This document shows, one piece after another, positions 17,796 through 25,706 of a stretch of 52,478 bases of DNA. Each line of letters starts with the position of its first letter. Positions within the stretch are counted from its first letter, which is position 1. This stretch comes from Gallionella sp. (lineage in GTDB: Bacteria; Pseudomonadota; Gammaproteobacteria; Burkholderiales; Gallionellaceae). The notes beneath the pieces are model-generated. The model ran no database searches, had not been told where the DNA came from, and saw nothing but the letters and a program-made list of their open reading frames with translations. The translations under genes and the position numbers were made by a program. The stretch spans positions 1 to 52,478 of the forward strand of contig JAUXWM010000055.1 of the NCBI GenBank assembly GCA_030681375.1, given 5' to 3'.

Positions 17796-20700
17796 TTAAG
17801 TTCTCAGTGCTGCCAGCATCTTCTCCAGTCGTTTGACTGAAACTATCACTGGCGTCTTCAATTCCTGCGCAAACAACGATACGCGCAATTCCTGCAACAA
17901 CCAGACAAACTCATCAACACGCGGATCACGCTGCTGTATGGAGCGAAGTTTTTGTACGGCTTGCAACAAGGGTTGCAATTGAGTCATGCATTGCGCATCG
18001 CGCGCCGGATTACTGCGCAATTTTTCGATACGCAGATTGATGGCCTTGAGATAACGCGGCACATGCTGCAGACGCTCATAAGGCGTATCTCGAATAAAGC
18101 CCCCATGCAGCAAGCCTTCCAGTTGTGCGCGGATATCCTGATTCGCCTGATGATGCGCCTTCAGTTGCGGCAGACTTTTTTGCAACGCCTGATGCTCGGT
18201 GAGCACCGCCAACACCAGCCTTGCCAGCTCCTGCGCAATCAGCAGCAGACGATTCTTAGCTTCTCTACCGCGCGCGCTAAATTCCGCCTCAGTGTTCGGC
18301 AGCGGTTCATTCAGGCAGGCACGGTCAAACGCCATCGCCAGCAACTGTTGATGCAATTCCTGCTGTGTGCCGAATGGCATGAATAACATGCCCAAGCGTT
18401 GCGCATCAGGCAAATTCTTTTCCAGATACTTCACCTGATCCTTGAGCAACAGCATGAACAGACGACGCAGCCCGCCACGATGCGCGATTTGTGCCGCATC
18501 ACGCGTATCGAATGCGCGCAGCACCACCGCGTCCCTGTCGTCCACCAGGGCATTAAACAGCGTAACCTCCTGTCCCGCACGCTTCACCTGACGCGTCCCG
18601 GTGAACGTCCCGAAACTCCATGAAGTACAGCGTTGCTCGCCGAGCGCCTCTTGTTTATCCAGCGTCACAGCAGCGATTACCGGTGCGGCACGCGGCGCAT
18701 GCTCACTGTGCAGTTGCGAAAAATTGCGCGACATACCTAACTGGCGACCATGCTCATCCATTACGCGGAAATTCATCAGCAGATGTGCCGGCAATTGCTC
18801 CAGACGGAACGCATCCAGCAGCACATCCAGCTGCTTCTGTTCACGGATGTAACGTGCCAATGCCTGCAGCAGCGGTGTATTGGCAGATGGCACGTCCCGA
18901 CAGAAAGCGGCGGCGAATTCCGGCACGGGAACCAGATTGCGGCGTATCTTTTGCGGCAGCGTCTTAATCAGTTGCGCGACCTTTTCGGCCAGCAGACCGG
19001 GAACCAGCCACTCGCAACGGGTGGACGACACCTGATTGATCAGCGCCAGCGGCACAGTAAGCGTGACACCGTCGTCGTTCTTGCCCGGTGAAAAGTTGTA
19101 GCTCAGCGCGAAACTGACGCTATCGATTTTAAGCTGCGGCGGAAACTGGTCGGTGGTAATGCCCGCCGCCTCGTGGCGCATCAGATCATCTTTTTTAAGA
19201 TATAACAGCTTCGCATCCGTGCGCTCGGCATCCTTGCGCCATGCCTCGAAGGTCGCGCCGTTGTGGATGTGCGCCGCGATACGACTGTCGTAAAACGCGA
19301 AGATCAGTTCATCGTCCACCAGCACATCGGGGCGGCGCGCCTTGTGTTCCAGCGCTTCAATTTCCCCGATCAGTTTCTGATTGTGCGCAAAAAAAGGCGC
19401 ACGCGTATCGAATTCACCTTCCACCAGTGCCTGTCGGATGAACACCTCACGCGATTCCGGCACATTCATCGGCCCGTAATGCACGCGTTTTTTGGCATTG
19501 AGCAATAGACCGTGCAGCGTGCTGCGCTCGAACGCCACCACCTGTGCCGGTTTCTTCTCCCAATGCGGATCGTAATAATGGCGCTTGATCAGATGCCCGC
19601 CGGTTTCCTCCAGCCACTCCGGTTCGATGCGCGCCAACGTGCGTGCATACAGACGATGCGTCTCGATCAGTTCGCCCGCCATCACCCACTTGCTGCCCTT
19701 TTTCGCCAGCACCGAATTGGGCGCAATGAAAAATTTTATGTTGCGCGCGCCCAGGTATTCGTTGCCTTCCATGCTCTTCATGCCGATATTGCCGAGCAGA
19801 CCACACAGCAAAGCCTTATGTATCTGCTCATAGGAAGCGGGCAGCTCATTGCTGCGCATGCCCATCTCGGCCACCTGCGTGTGCAACTGCTGATGCAACT
19901 CGCGCCATTCGCGCAGACGCAGCGGAGACAGGAAATTTTTGCGGCATTCTTCCGCCAGCAGACGATTGGATTGCTTGTGCGCCACCGCCTGCTCAAACCA
20001 CGCCCATATTTTTATAAACGCCAAAAAATCAGATCGTTCATCAGCAAAGCGTTTATGCGCCGTGTCCGCCGCCTCCTGCCTATCGAGAGGACGCTCGCGC
20101 GGGTCTTGCGTCGAAAGCGCGCTGGCAATGATCAATATTTCCGTCAGGCACTGGTATTGCCGCCCCGCCAGCAGCAGACGCGCGATCTTCGGGTCCAGCG
20201 GCAATTTAGCCAGCTCGTTTCCCAGCGGGGTGAGTTTTCGCTCTTCATCAATGGCATTCAGTTCTGCCAGCAACTGATATCCGTCCGCGATCATGCGCGG
20301 TGTAGGGGGTTCGATGAACGGAAATTCAGCAATATCGCCCAGCTCCAGCGCACTCATGCGCAATATCACGGTGGCCAGCGATACACGGAAAATTTCCGGG
20401 TCGGTGAATTCATCACGCAGTAAAAAGTCAGCTTCTTCGTATAAACGCAGGCAAATACCGCTCATCACGCGCCCGCAACGCCCCGCCCGCTGATTGGCGG
20501 CTGCGCGGGAAATCTTTTCGATGTGCAGCTGTTCGACCTTCTGGCGGATACTGTAACGGTTCACCCGCGCCAGACCGCAATCGATTACATAGCCGATGTT
20601 AGGCACTGTTAGCGATGTTTCAGCGACGTTTGTCGCCAGAACCACACGGCGCTTGGCGCCGGTCTTGAACACCTTGTCCTGCTCGGCTGCCGACAGGCGC

Positions 20701-21527
20701 GAAAACAGCGGCAATATTTCAATGCCTTTGGGATGATGTTTACGCAACGCCTCCGCCGTATCGCGTATTTCGCGCTCACCCGGCAGAAAAACCAGCACAT
20801 CGCCGCGCAGCCCGCCCGCCGCCAGTTCATCCAGTGCCGCGCTCACCGCCTGCGGCACATTCTGCGCCTCGCCTTCATCGCTGACCTGCAAAGGACGATA
20901 GCGCGTCTCGACCGGATAACTGCGCCCCGACACCTCGACCACCCGCGCGCCGAAATGCCGTGCGAAGCGATCCGCATCCAGTGTGGCAGAGGTAATGATG
21001 AGTTTGAGGTCAGGACGGCGCGGCAACAGCTGTTTCAGATAACCCAACAGAAAGTCGATATTGAGTGAGCGTTCGTGCGCCTCGTCGATAATGAGGGTGT
21101 CGTACCTTTTGAGCAGCGGATCGCTGTGTATCTCCGCCAGCAGTATGCCGTCCGTCATCAGTTTGATAACTGTGTCCGTCGCAACCTTATCGTGAAAACG
21201 CACCTTGTAACCGACCAGGCCACCAAGTTCGGTTTTCAGTTCAACGGCGATGCGCGTCGCCACAGAGCGTGCCGCCACTCTACGCGGCTGGGTATGCCCG
21301 ATGCAGCCCAATACACCGCGCCCCAACGTCAGGCAGATTTTGGGCAATTGCGTAGTTTTGCCCGAACCCGTCTCACCGCAGACGATAACGACCTGATTTT
21401 CGGAAATTGCGCGCGCCAGGTCCTCACGCCGCGATACCACGGGCAGATCTGCCGGGAATTCTATGGCTGTCAGCGAGTCAAGCCGTGCCTTACGGCGCAG
21501 GGCGCTGGGTGACAATGCGCTATTCAC
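17796..21527 (-). CDS. hrpA: ATP-dependent RNA helicase HrpA
   Basis: A 1243-aa DEAH-box helicase. Motif I is GETGSGKTTQLP, motif II is DEAH (LIIDEAHERSLN), motif III is SAT, and motif VI is QRAGRCGR. These are followed by the winged-helix, ratchet (HA2) and OB regions and the long C-terminal DUF3418 domain specific to HrpA. In E. coli it rescues stalled or collided ribosomes and processes mRNA. It uses a GTG start with no strong Shine-Dalgarno. E. coli HrpA is about 1300 aa, so this copy is complete. Confidence 0.96.
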   Translation of the reverse strand: MNSALSPSALRRKARLDSLTAIEFPADLPVVSRREDLARAISENQVVIVCGETGSGKTTQLPKICLTLGRGVLGCIGHTQPRRVAARSVATRIAVELKTELGGLVGYKVRFHDKVATDTVIKLMTDGILLAEIHSDPLLKRYDTLIIDEAHERSLNIDFLLGYLKQLLPRRPDLKLIITSATLDADRFARHFGARVVEVSGRSYPVETRYRPLQVSDEGEAQNVPQAVSAALDELAAGGLRGDVLVFLPGEREIRDTAEALRKHHPKGIEILPLFSRLSAAEQDKVFKTGAKRRVVLATNVAETSLTVPNIGYVIDCGLARVNRYSIRQKVEQLHIEKISRAAANQRAGRCGRVMSGICLRLYEEADFLLRDEFTDPEIFRVSLATVILRMSALELGDIAEFPFIEPPTPRMIADGYQLLAELNAIDEERKLTPLGNELAKLPLDPKIARLLLAGRQYQCLTEILIIASALSTQDPRERPLDRQEAADTAHKRFADERSDFLAFIKIWAWFEQAVAHKQSNRLLAEECRKNFLSPLRLREWRELHQQLHTQVAEMGMRSNELPASYEQIHKALLCGLLGNIGMKSMEGNEYLGARNIKFFIAPNSVLAKKGSKWVMAGELIETHRLYARTLARIEPEWLEETGGHLIKRHYYDPHWEKKPAQVVAFERSTLHGLLLNAKKRVHYGPMNVPESREVFIRQALVEGEFDTRAPFFAHNQKLIGEIEALEHKARRPDVLVDDELIFAFYDSRIAAHIHNGATFEAWRKDAERTDAKLLYLKKDDLMRHEAAGITTDQFPPQLKIDSVSFALSYNFSPGKNDDGVTLTVPLALINQVSSTRCEWLVPGLLAEKVAQLIKTLPQKIRRNLVPVPEFAAAFCRDVPSANTPLLQALARYIREQKQLDVLLDAFRLEQLPAHLLMNFRVMDEHGRQLGMSRNFSQLHSEHAPRAAPVIAAVTLDKQEALGEQRCTSWSFGTFTGTRQVKRAGQEVTLFNALVDDRDAVVLRAFDTRDAAQIAHRGGLRRLFMLLLKDQVKYLEKNLPDAQRLGMLFMPFGTQQELHQQLLAMAFDRACLNEPLPNTEAEFSARGREAKNRLLLIAQELARLVLAVLTEHQALQKSLPQLKAHHQANQDIRAQLEGLLHGGFIRDTPYERLQHVPRYLKAINLRIEKLRSNPARDAQCMTQLQPLLQAVQKLRSIQQRDPRVDEFVWLLQELRVSLFAQELKTPVIVSVKRLEKMLAALRT

Positions 21528-21568
21528 TAATTAACCCGCATCTGGCAGCCAGTCGGGATGAACTGGAA

Positions 21569-21958
21569 TCATGGGAATCTTTGTTGCAGATATTTAATGA
21601 TATTGCCGGATTCATACATCCACTGCACATTGCCCTGCTCATCAGTAATCTGCAAGCAGGGCGTTTGAATTTTCCCGCCGCCATTCTGTAAATCGGCACG
21701 ATGTTCAGGATTATGCTGTGCATCACGCAAAGCTATCGACAAAGACAATCTTGCCATTTCATGGCGCACCTTGATGCAAAAAGGGCAGGTTTTGAAATGA
21801 TAAAGTGCCAGTCGGGTGCATTCCTGATCAATCTGTTGCTGCGCGTCCGCTGGGCGCACTATTCCCTTGGGGGTAGCCCATTTTGCCCACAACAGCATAA
21901 AAGGCATCAATACCAGTCGCAGCGTTTTAAAAAATATTTTAATCATCGTTTTGATCAT
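21569..21958 (-). CDS. Membrane-anchored glutaredoxin-like protein
   Basis: A 129-aa protein. A hydrophobic N-terminal helix (residues 7-27, rich in F, L and M) anchors it. The glutaredoxin domain has redox motif C-P-F-C in FKTCPFCIKVRHEM and a cis-proline in IQTPCLQI, then ESGNIIKYL, a typical glutathione-binding end. AGGA seven nt before ATG supports the start. It lies 41 nt upstream of hrpA in the same direction. Substrate is unknown; dithiol glutaredoxins reduce disulfides with glutathione. Confidence 0.82.
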   Translation of the reverse strand: MIKTMIKIFFKTLRLVLMPFMLLWAKWATPKGIVRPADAQQQIDQECTRLALYHFKTCPFCIKVRHEMARLSLSIALRDAQHNPEHRADLQNGGGKIQTPCLQITDEQGNVQWMYESGNIIKYLQQRFP

Positions 21959-22050
21959 TTTTATCCTGTGAGTGTTTTAATCTTCCAATCGCAGCCCTGG
22001 CTGCGAACTTGTCGTTAAATTCACGACTATCAGCAACGTTCAAACAACTA

Positions 22051-22087
22051 AAAACAAAGGGCCTACATTTCTGTAAGCCCTTGTTTT
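22051..22087 (-). terminator. Strong Rho-independent terminator downstream of the tRNA fragment
   Basis: On the minus strand AACAAGGGC-TTAC / GTAG-GCCCTTTGTT form a stem of about 13 bp with a short loop, followed by GTTTTT. It sits 3 nt after the CCA end of the tRNA fragment at 22090-22136, so it is the original terminator of that tRNA. The opposite strand also ends in a T-rich stretch, so it may work both ways. Confidence 0.8.
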
Positions 22088-22089
22088 AT

Positions 22090-22136
22090 TGGTGGGTCGT
22101 CACGGACTTGAACCGTGGACCAAAGGATTATGAGTC
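22090..22136 (-). other. 3' fragment of a tRNA (anticodon CAT), putative attachment site
   Basis: The minus strand reads from the anticodon loop (CTCATAA, anticodon CAT), through the variable loop and T-arm (CACGG-TTCAAGT-CCGTG), to acceptor strand CGACCCACCA. The 5' half (acceptor, D-arm, 5' anticodon stem) is absent: the sequence next to the anticodon loop no longer pairs with TCCTT. With its own terminator it is the leftover 3' end produced when an integrative element recombines into a tRNA gene. CAT with this loop fits tRNA-Ile2 or tRNA-Met; the fragment cannot decide. Confidence 0.8.
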
Positions 22137-22369
22137 ACCAATTAAATCAATATGTTATTGATAACAAAGCAAATTCAAGCGAAGTTAATATAACTATACA
22201 GTAGTTTATAAACAGAAGGTTAGCGTAGTTTAGCGCAGCCTAGAAAAGCTGGTCAGTGTACCGCAATTGCACCTCACTTACCATGAATCCGTTTGTCGTG
22301 AGCGTTACATCTCGGACAGGGCCGAGCACAGGTATAATCTGTGCATCGTAATCGACTATCGAGCTTTCT

Positions 22370-22831
22370 TTGACTGATCACAATTTTTGCGCTGGCCTAA
22401 CGCTAGTTATTCAAGCCTCGATTGATGGTGTTCCACGGCACGAGACCGTTCTAACAGTTGGGCAAACACCAGCCTTGCTTGTCAGACTAGGCATGCCTGA
22501 TTTGCCCTTGGTCATTACAGGGAAAACTATAGATAAAATTTTCTTTGATCACGGAATAACAAAAAGAATGATCGAGCGACTGCATAGCCTGGTTTCCGCC
22601 CCTCGGACGATCTATAGAACAGAGCCCCCACATTCTAAAGGGAGTATTGTTGTTACTTTCGAAGAAAGGCAGGGCTGCCCTGTGATAGTTTCAATTAGAT
22701 CCTCAAAGCAGTTTGGACGCGGGCAACCTCTCGCAAACGAAATTACGAGCATGTACGCAAAAGAAGGTGGTGGTTTTGAAAAACTATGGGAATCGAACGG
22801 GCTTTTATTGTGGCCAAAAAATAGCCCTTAA
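22370..22831 (+). CDS. PBECR-like (phage-type barnase/EndoU/ColE5/RelE fold) nuclease-domain protein
   Basis: A 153-aa protein, TTG start. The core LPLVITGKTIDKIFFDHGITKRMIERL, a following 'P..IYRTE' strand, VVTFEERQGCPVIVSI and NEITSMYAKEG resemble the C-terminal nuclease-like domain found on phage MuF-type proteins (PBECR group), with a conserved Lys...Asp-His-Gly. Here it stands alone with about 45 N-terminal residues. A perfect TATAAT at 22333-22338 precedes it, but no good -35 or Shine-Dalgarno is seen. An in-frame stop at 22349 rules out a longer form. The match is from memory of motif patterns. Confidence 0.5.
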   Translation: MTDHNFCAGLTLVIQASIDGVPRHETVLTVGQTPALLVRLGMPDLPLVITGKTIDKIFFDHGITKRMIERLHSLVSAPRTIYRTEPPHSKGSIVVTFEERQGCPVIVSIRSSKQFGRGQPLANEITSMYAKEGGGFEKLWESNGLLLWPKNSP

Positions 22832-23083
22832 TTTATCCACGACATTTCAGCTCTAATTGCTTGGTGTGGGACGGACTCGTTAAGGGCATCCGCATTAGAC
22901 TACTTTTACTCGCAAAATGCAAGTAAAATTTGCTGCCGCTCTTACCGAACAGGTTAATTCGCATTCAATTGGATACGTAGCAAAGTGTTGCACGCTGCTT
23001 GACAAAAAATGGGTGGTGATTCACCATCAACAGAAAATAGGTACTAAAAACAAAAATTCGTTCAAGCTTTTGTTTTATAGGAG
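22832..23083. other. Intergenic segment with kfrA relic and small palindrome
   Basis: No gene is visible. It holds the 39-bp relic of the kfrA 3' end (22943-22981) and, at about 23010-23025, the palindrome TGGTGA-T-TCACCA downstream of a TTGACA hexamer. That combination could be a promoter with an operator. Base composition is A+T rich. Confidence 0.4.
22943..22981. repeat. 39-bp direct repeat, left copy (relic of kfrA 3' end)
   Basis: It matches 24443-24481 at 38 of 39 positions, beginning TACCGAACAGGTT and ending GGATACGTAGC. The right copy encodes the last residues of the KfrA-like protein (ALRIQLNANQPVR) on the minus strand. In this copy the one difference turns a Gln codon into a stop, and no kfrA reading frame continues beyond it. 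The two copies are offset by exactly 1500 bp and flank the KfrB-domain gene. Confidence 0.9.
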
Positions 23084-23192
23084 GTTGTAGTTATTTCTTA
23101 GAAATTGCTTACACCAACTACAATATTCGCTAACCGATTGACCCAAAAAGAGTTGTAGTGTAATTTCCATTTATCTCAACTTTAACTACAAC
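23084..23192 (+). promoter_or_regulatory. Four-copy GTTGTAGT/ACTACAAC motif upstream of the KfrB gene
   Basis: The octamer GTTGTAGT occurs at 23084-23091 and 23152-23159, and its reverse complement at 23117-23124 (one mismatch) and 23185-23192, the last ending 4 nt before the ATG. Alternating orientations form two inverted-repeat pairs with similar arm spacing. This is an operator-like cluster that would control, probably repress, the gene at 23197. The protein that binds it is unknown; the nearby KfrA-like protein is a candidate. Confidence 0.5.
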
Positions 23193-23196
23193 TCCA

Positions 23197-24405
23197 ATGT
23201 TTACAGATATTAACGAAGCTGCCGCCCGTCAATATATTGACGCCGAACAAACATGGAAAGCATTGCTTGTCGCTGAACGTCGCGCGGTCAATTACCGTGG
23301 CAGCATGTTTTGGAAAAAGACGGGGGAACGCGAATATCTGTGTCGCCAATACAACTCGCTTCAATCGAAAGGCTTGGGGGTAAGATCACCTGAGACTGAA
23401 CATATTATTGAAGAATTTAAACAAGGAAAAACCGAAGCCGAATCCAACCTAAAGGGGTTGGCAGAAACTGTGGGCCGTCACAAGCGCGTTAATACAGCTC
23501 TGCGTGTAGGGCGTACTCCCAATACAGTGATTAGCTTGCTTGAAGAAATTCGCAAAGCCGGATTGCAGGAACATTTTTTAGTGATTGGCACCAATGCACT
23601 TTATGCTTACGAAACGCATGCTGGCGTCAGGCTGAATGGCGACATCACCGCCACAACAGACGTTGATCTATTATGGGATTCAAGAAAACGAATCACCCTA
23701 CTTTCGGATGGCGATGAACATTTCAGCAAACACGGGCTGCTTGGCATCATCAAAAAAGCAGACTCGTCATTTGAATTACAGCCAGGCGGCGAATATCGTG
23801 CCGTGAATTCGAGCGGGTACATGATTGACCTTATCAAGCGTCGGCCAAAATCACTTTTTGATGATAAGGAACCTCAGCAACTTATCAAAAACGAGAATGA
23901 TTTTTGGGCAACCAAGATCATAAATATGGATTGGTTACTAAGTGCTCCGCGCTTTCGCCAGGTAGTTGTTGGTGTGAGTGGCGAGATGTCTGAAATGATA
24001 ACAATTGATCCTCGCGCTTTTGTTTTATACAAAATGCATCTAAGTGAAAAAGAAGATCGTGATCCGGTGAAAAAACCCCGCGATATTGCACAGGCTCGGG
24101 TAATGTTTAATCTCATCCAGGAACGATTACCTCATCTGCCGTTTGAAAAAGTGAGTTCAATGCCAGAACGATTGTGTGATGATGCTGTGTTGTCATCTTT
24201 AAGTGGGAGTTTTTTAGGAACGATTACATCCATTGCTGATGGTGTTGCCACTCAAATTATCGGCAGAAAAGTGGTCGAACACAAGATTGCTAATCTTGAT
24301 AAAGACTTGACGATTGGAGATAGAGTGCAAATTTTTTATAGTGAAAACGGTCGCGGGAAAGTTAAGGATGCTCCCCTTAACAGAGCCAAAGATATTGAAC
24401 GCTAA
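23197..24405 (+). CDS. Nucleotidyltransferase-fold protein fused to a KfrB domain
   Basis: A 402-aa protein. Residues about 95-330 look like the GSU2403-type nucleotidyltransferase family (NTP_transf_8): GTNALYAYE at 131-139 and the metal-binding D-x-D in TTDVDLLWD at 153-161. Residues about 340-395 (GSFLGTITSIADGVATQIIG...IGDRVQIFYSENGRGKV) resemble KfrB, a domain common on conjugative plasmids and ICEs. The N-terminal 90 residues are charged and helical. No Shine-Dalgarno is visible before the ATG. It lies convergent with kfrA, inside the 39-bp repeats. Activity is not known. Confidence 0.72.
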   Translation: MFTDINEAAARQYIDAEQTWKALLVAERRAVNYRGSMFWKKTGEREYLCRQYNSLQSKGLGVRSPETEHIIEEFKQGKTEAESNLKGLAETVGRHKRVNTALRVGRTPNTVISLLEEIRKAGLQEHFLVIGTNALYAYETHAGVRLNGDITATTDVDLLWDSRKRITLLSDGDEHFSKHGLLGIIKKADSSFELQPGGEYRAVNSSGYMIDLIKRRPKSLFDDKEPQQLIKNENDFWATKIINMDWLLSAPRFRQVVVGVSGEMSEMITIDPRAFVLYKMHLSEKEDRDPVKKPRDIAQARVMFNLIQERLPHLPFEKVSSMPERLCDDAVLSSLSGSFLGTITSIADGVATQIIGRKVVEHKIANLDKDLTIGDRVQIFYSENGRGKVKDAPLNRAKDIER

Positions 24406-24441
24406 TTGAATATCGGAACCGGCAACAATCACCACACACCC

Positions 24442-25191
24442 CTACCGAACAGGTTGATTCGCATTCAATTGGATACGTAGCGCGGCCGCTTCCTCGCTAA
24501 ATTTCTTTGCCTCGGCACGAATCTCTACCAGCTGACCCTCAGTCGCCTTGCGTTGAGCGACTTCCGCCTCAAGCCTTGCGGTCGCAACTGCAGCAGTTTC
24601 ATGCTGCTCGGCGGCTTGTTTTTGTGACAGTAACAATTCTCCACGTACTGCTGAAATCTCCGCCTGGATACGAGGTACGGATTCCAAATGCAGTTCAGCC
24701 CTGGCCAGTGCTATGCGTGCAGATTCTGCCGCTTGTCGCTCTGCGACCAGGTCAGCAATGAGACGCGTCACTTCCGATTCAAGCTGCTGAACACGACCAG
24801 CATAAGCAGCGCACTGATCCTGAAAAGAAGATAGATCAGCCGCTTGCATATCGATTTCAGTGGCCTGCCGTTCATTTTCAGCAATGATGGCAGAAGCCTC
24901 GGCTTGCAGATCAGCAAGCTGCGTGGACGCGATCAGCGTAGCCTCCTGCACCTTGATCGCAATTTGATTACTGATCGCACGTACAATAGACATATCAAGC
25001 GTATCGTCAATAACTTGGTTCTGACGCATCTGCCCGCCCTGCCACTGCTGCATAAATTTGCAAACCGTCGCCATACTGCCAGAACCCAGCACCTCCCGCA
25101 CTGCCCGACTGGTTGGCTTGCCTCCTTGTGCTTTGATACTACCTGCTGCCGCTGCCACCTGTTCAAATGTGATAGTTGATTCGCGCGCCAT
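24442..25191 (-). CDS. KfrA-type coiled-coil DNA-binding protein
   Basis: A 249-aa protein. The N-terminal domain (TITFEQVAAAAGSIKAQGGKPTSRAVREVLGSGSMATVCKFMQQW) is the KfrA_N helix-turn-helix. The rest, from about residue 70, is a continuous Ala/Glu/Gln/Arg-rich coiled coil. KfrA proteins of IncP/IncU plasmids autorepress and help plasmid stability. The gene has tandem 24-bp repeats 21-44 nt upstream, as expected of an autoregulated kfrA. Its last 13 codons form the right copy of the 39-bp repeat. It indicates plasmid or ICE ancestry. Confidence 0.85.
   Translation of the reverse strand: MARESTITFEQVAAAAGSIKAQGGKPTSRAVREVLGSGSMATVCKFMQQWQGGQMRQNQVIDDTLDMSIVRAISNQIAIKVQEATLIASTQLADLQAEASAIIAENERQATEIDMQAADLSSFQDQCAAYAGRVQQLESEVTRLIADLVAERQAAESARIALARAELHLESVPRIQAEISAVRGELLLSQKQAAEQHETAAVATARLEAEVAQRKATEGQLVEIRAEAKKFSEEAAALRIQLNANQPVR
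24443..24481. repeat. 39-bp direct repeat, right copy (kfrA 3' end)
   Basis: Partner of 22943-22981 (38 of 39 identical). It lies inside the coding sequence of the KfrA-like protein, including its stop codon. Identity ends abruptly at both sides of both copies. Confidence 0.9.
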
Positions 25192-25211
25192 GATAATCTC
25201 CTTGTTGATTC

Positions 25212-25259
25212 GTTATGATACGTTATGTTATGATTGTTATGATACGATATGTTATGAAT
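25212..25259. promoter_or_regulatory. Tandem 24-bp repeats, probable KfrA operator
   Basis: Two adjacent 24-bp units, 25212-25235 and 25236-25259, each begin GTTATGATACG and contain a second TTATGTTATGA-like half. They differ at about two positions. Their place immediately upstream of kfrA and the known autoregulation of KfrA proteins through repeated sites make this the likely operator. The promoter probably overlaps it. Confidence 0.65.
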
Positions 25260-25706
25260 TAAATCAATGTTTTTTCAGTTTTTTTGATGTTTTCTCACTG
25301 CCGCTCGTCGGCCCATCTAACAGGCAAACGGCAAAATTCTTGGCATGGTTAATGAGGTCTTTTCTCTCTTGATCGAGGGTGTTGCGGGGTCATCCCCCGC
25401 AGATAGGAGAATAGTGAAGAAAATTGCTGACAACGGTGCGTATTACATCCCAAACACGCCACCAATCCAATCAAAATCGCCACTCGTTACGATACCAAGA
25501 CGATCACAAAGGATTGACAAAATAACCTCGGATTTGAATAGCTGGTGTTGTCACGTAAGCAGTCGTAGAATGACGCGCAAATATGCTCGTCCCATGGACT
25601 GCAGGGTGCCAATTGCCGATACTGGTGAATGACGGCTTTCTGGCAACTTATCCACACGGAATGACCTTAGGTGGGGGTGTATGTGTTTACTGGTGAAAGG
25701 CAAAGT
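25260..25706. other. Intergenic region without a convincing gene
   Basis: About 450 nt between kfrA and the LysR gene. It contains a TGCGGG...CCCGCA hairpin near 25383-25401 and one perfect DnaA-box-like TTATCCACA at 25648-25656. A 95-codon open frame at 25345-25632 has no Shine-Dalgarno, no recognisable domain and unusual composition, and is not called. Confidence 0.5.

Noticed and set aside
25345..25632. A 95-codon plus-strand frame
   Set aside because: No start signal, no known domain, irregular composition; most likely chance.
25648..25656. Perfect DnaA box TTATCCACA near the LysR gene
   Set aside because: Only one perfect copy, with no A+T-rich unwinding region, iterons or replication gene nearby, so a replication origin is not supported.
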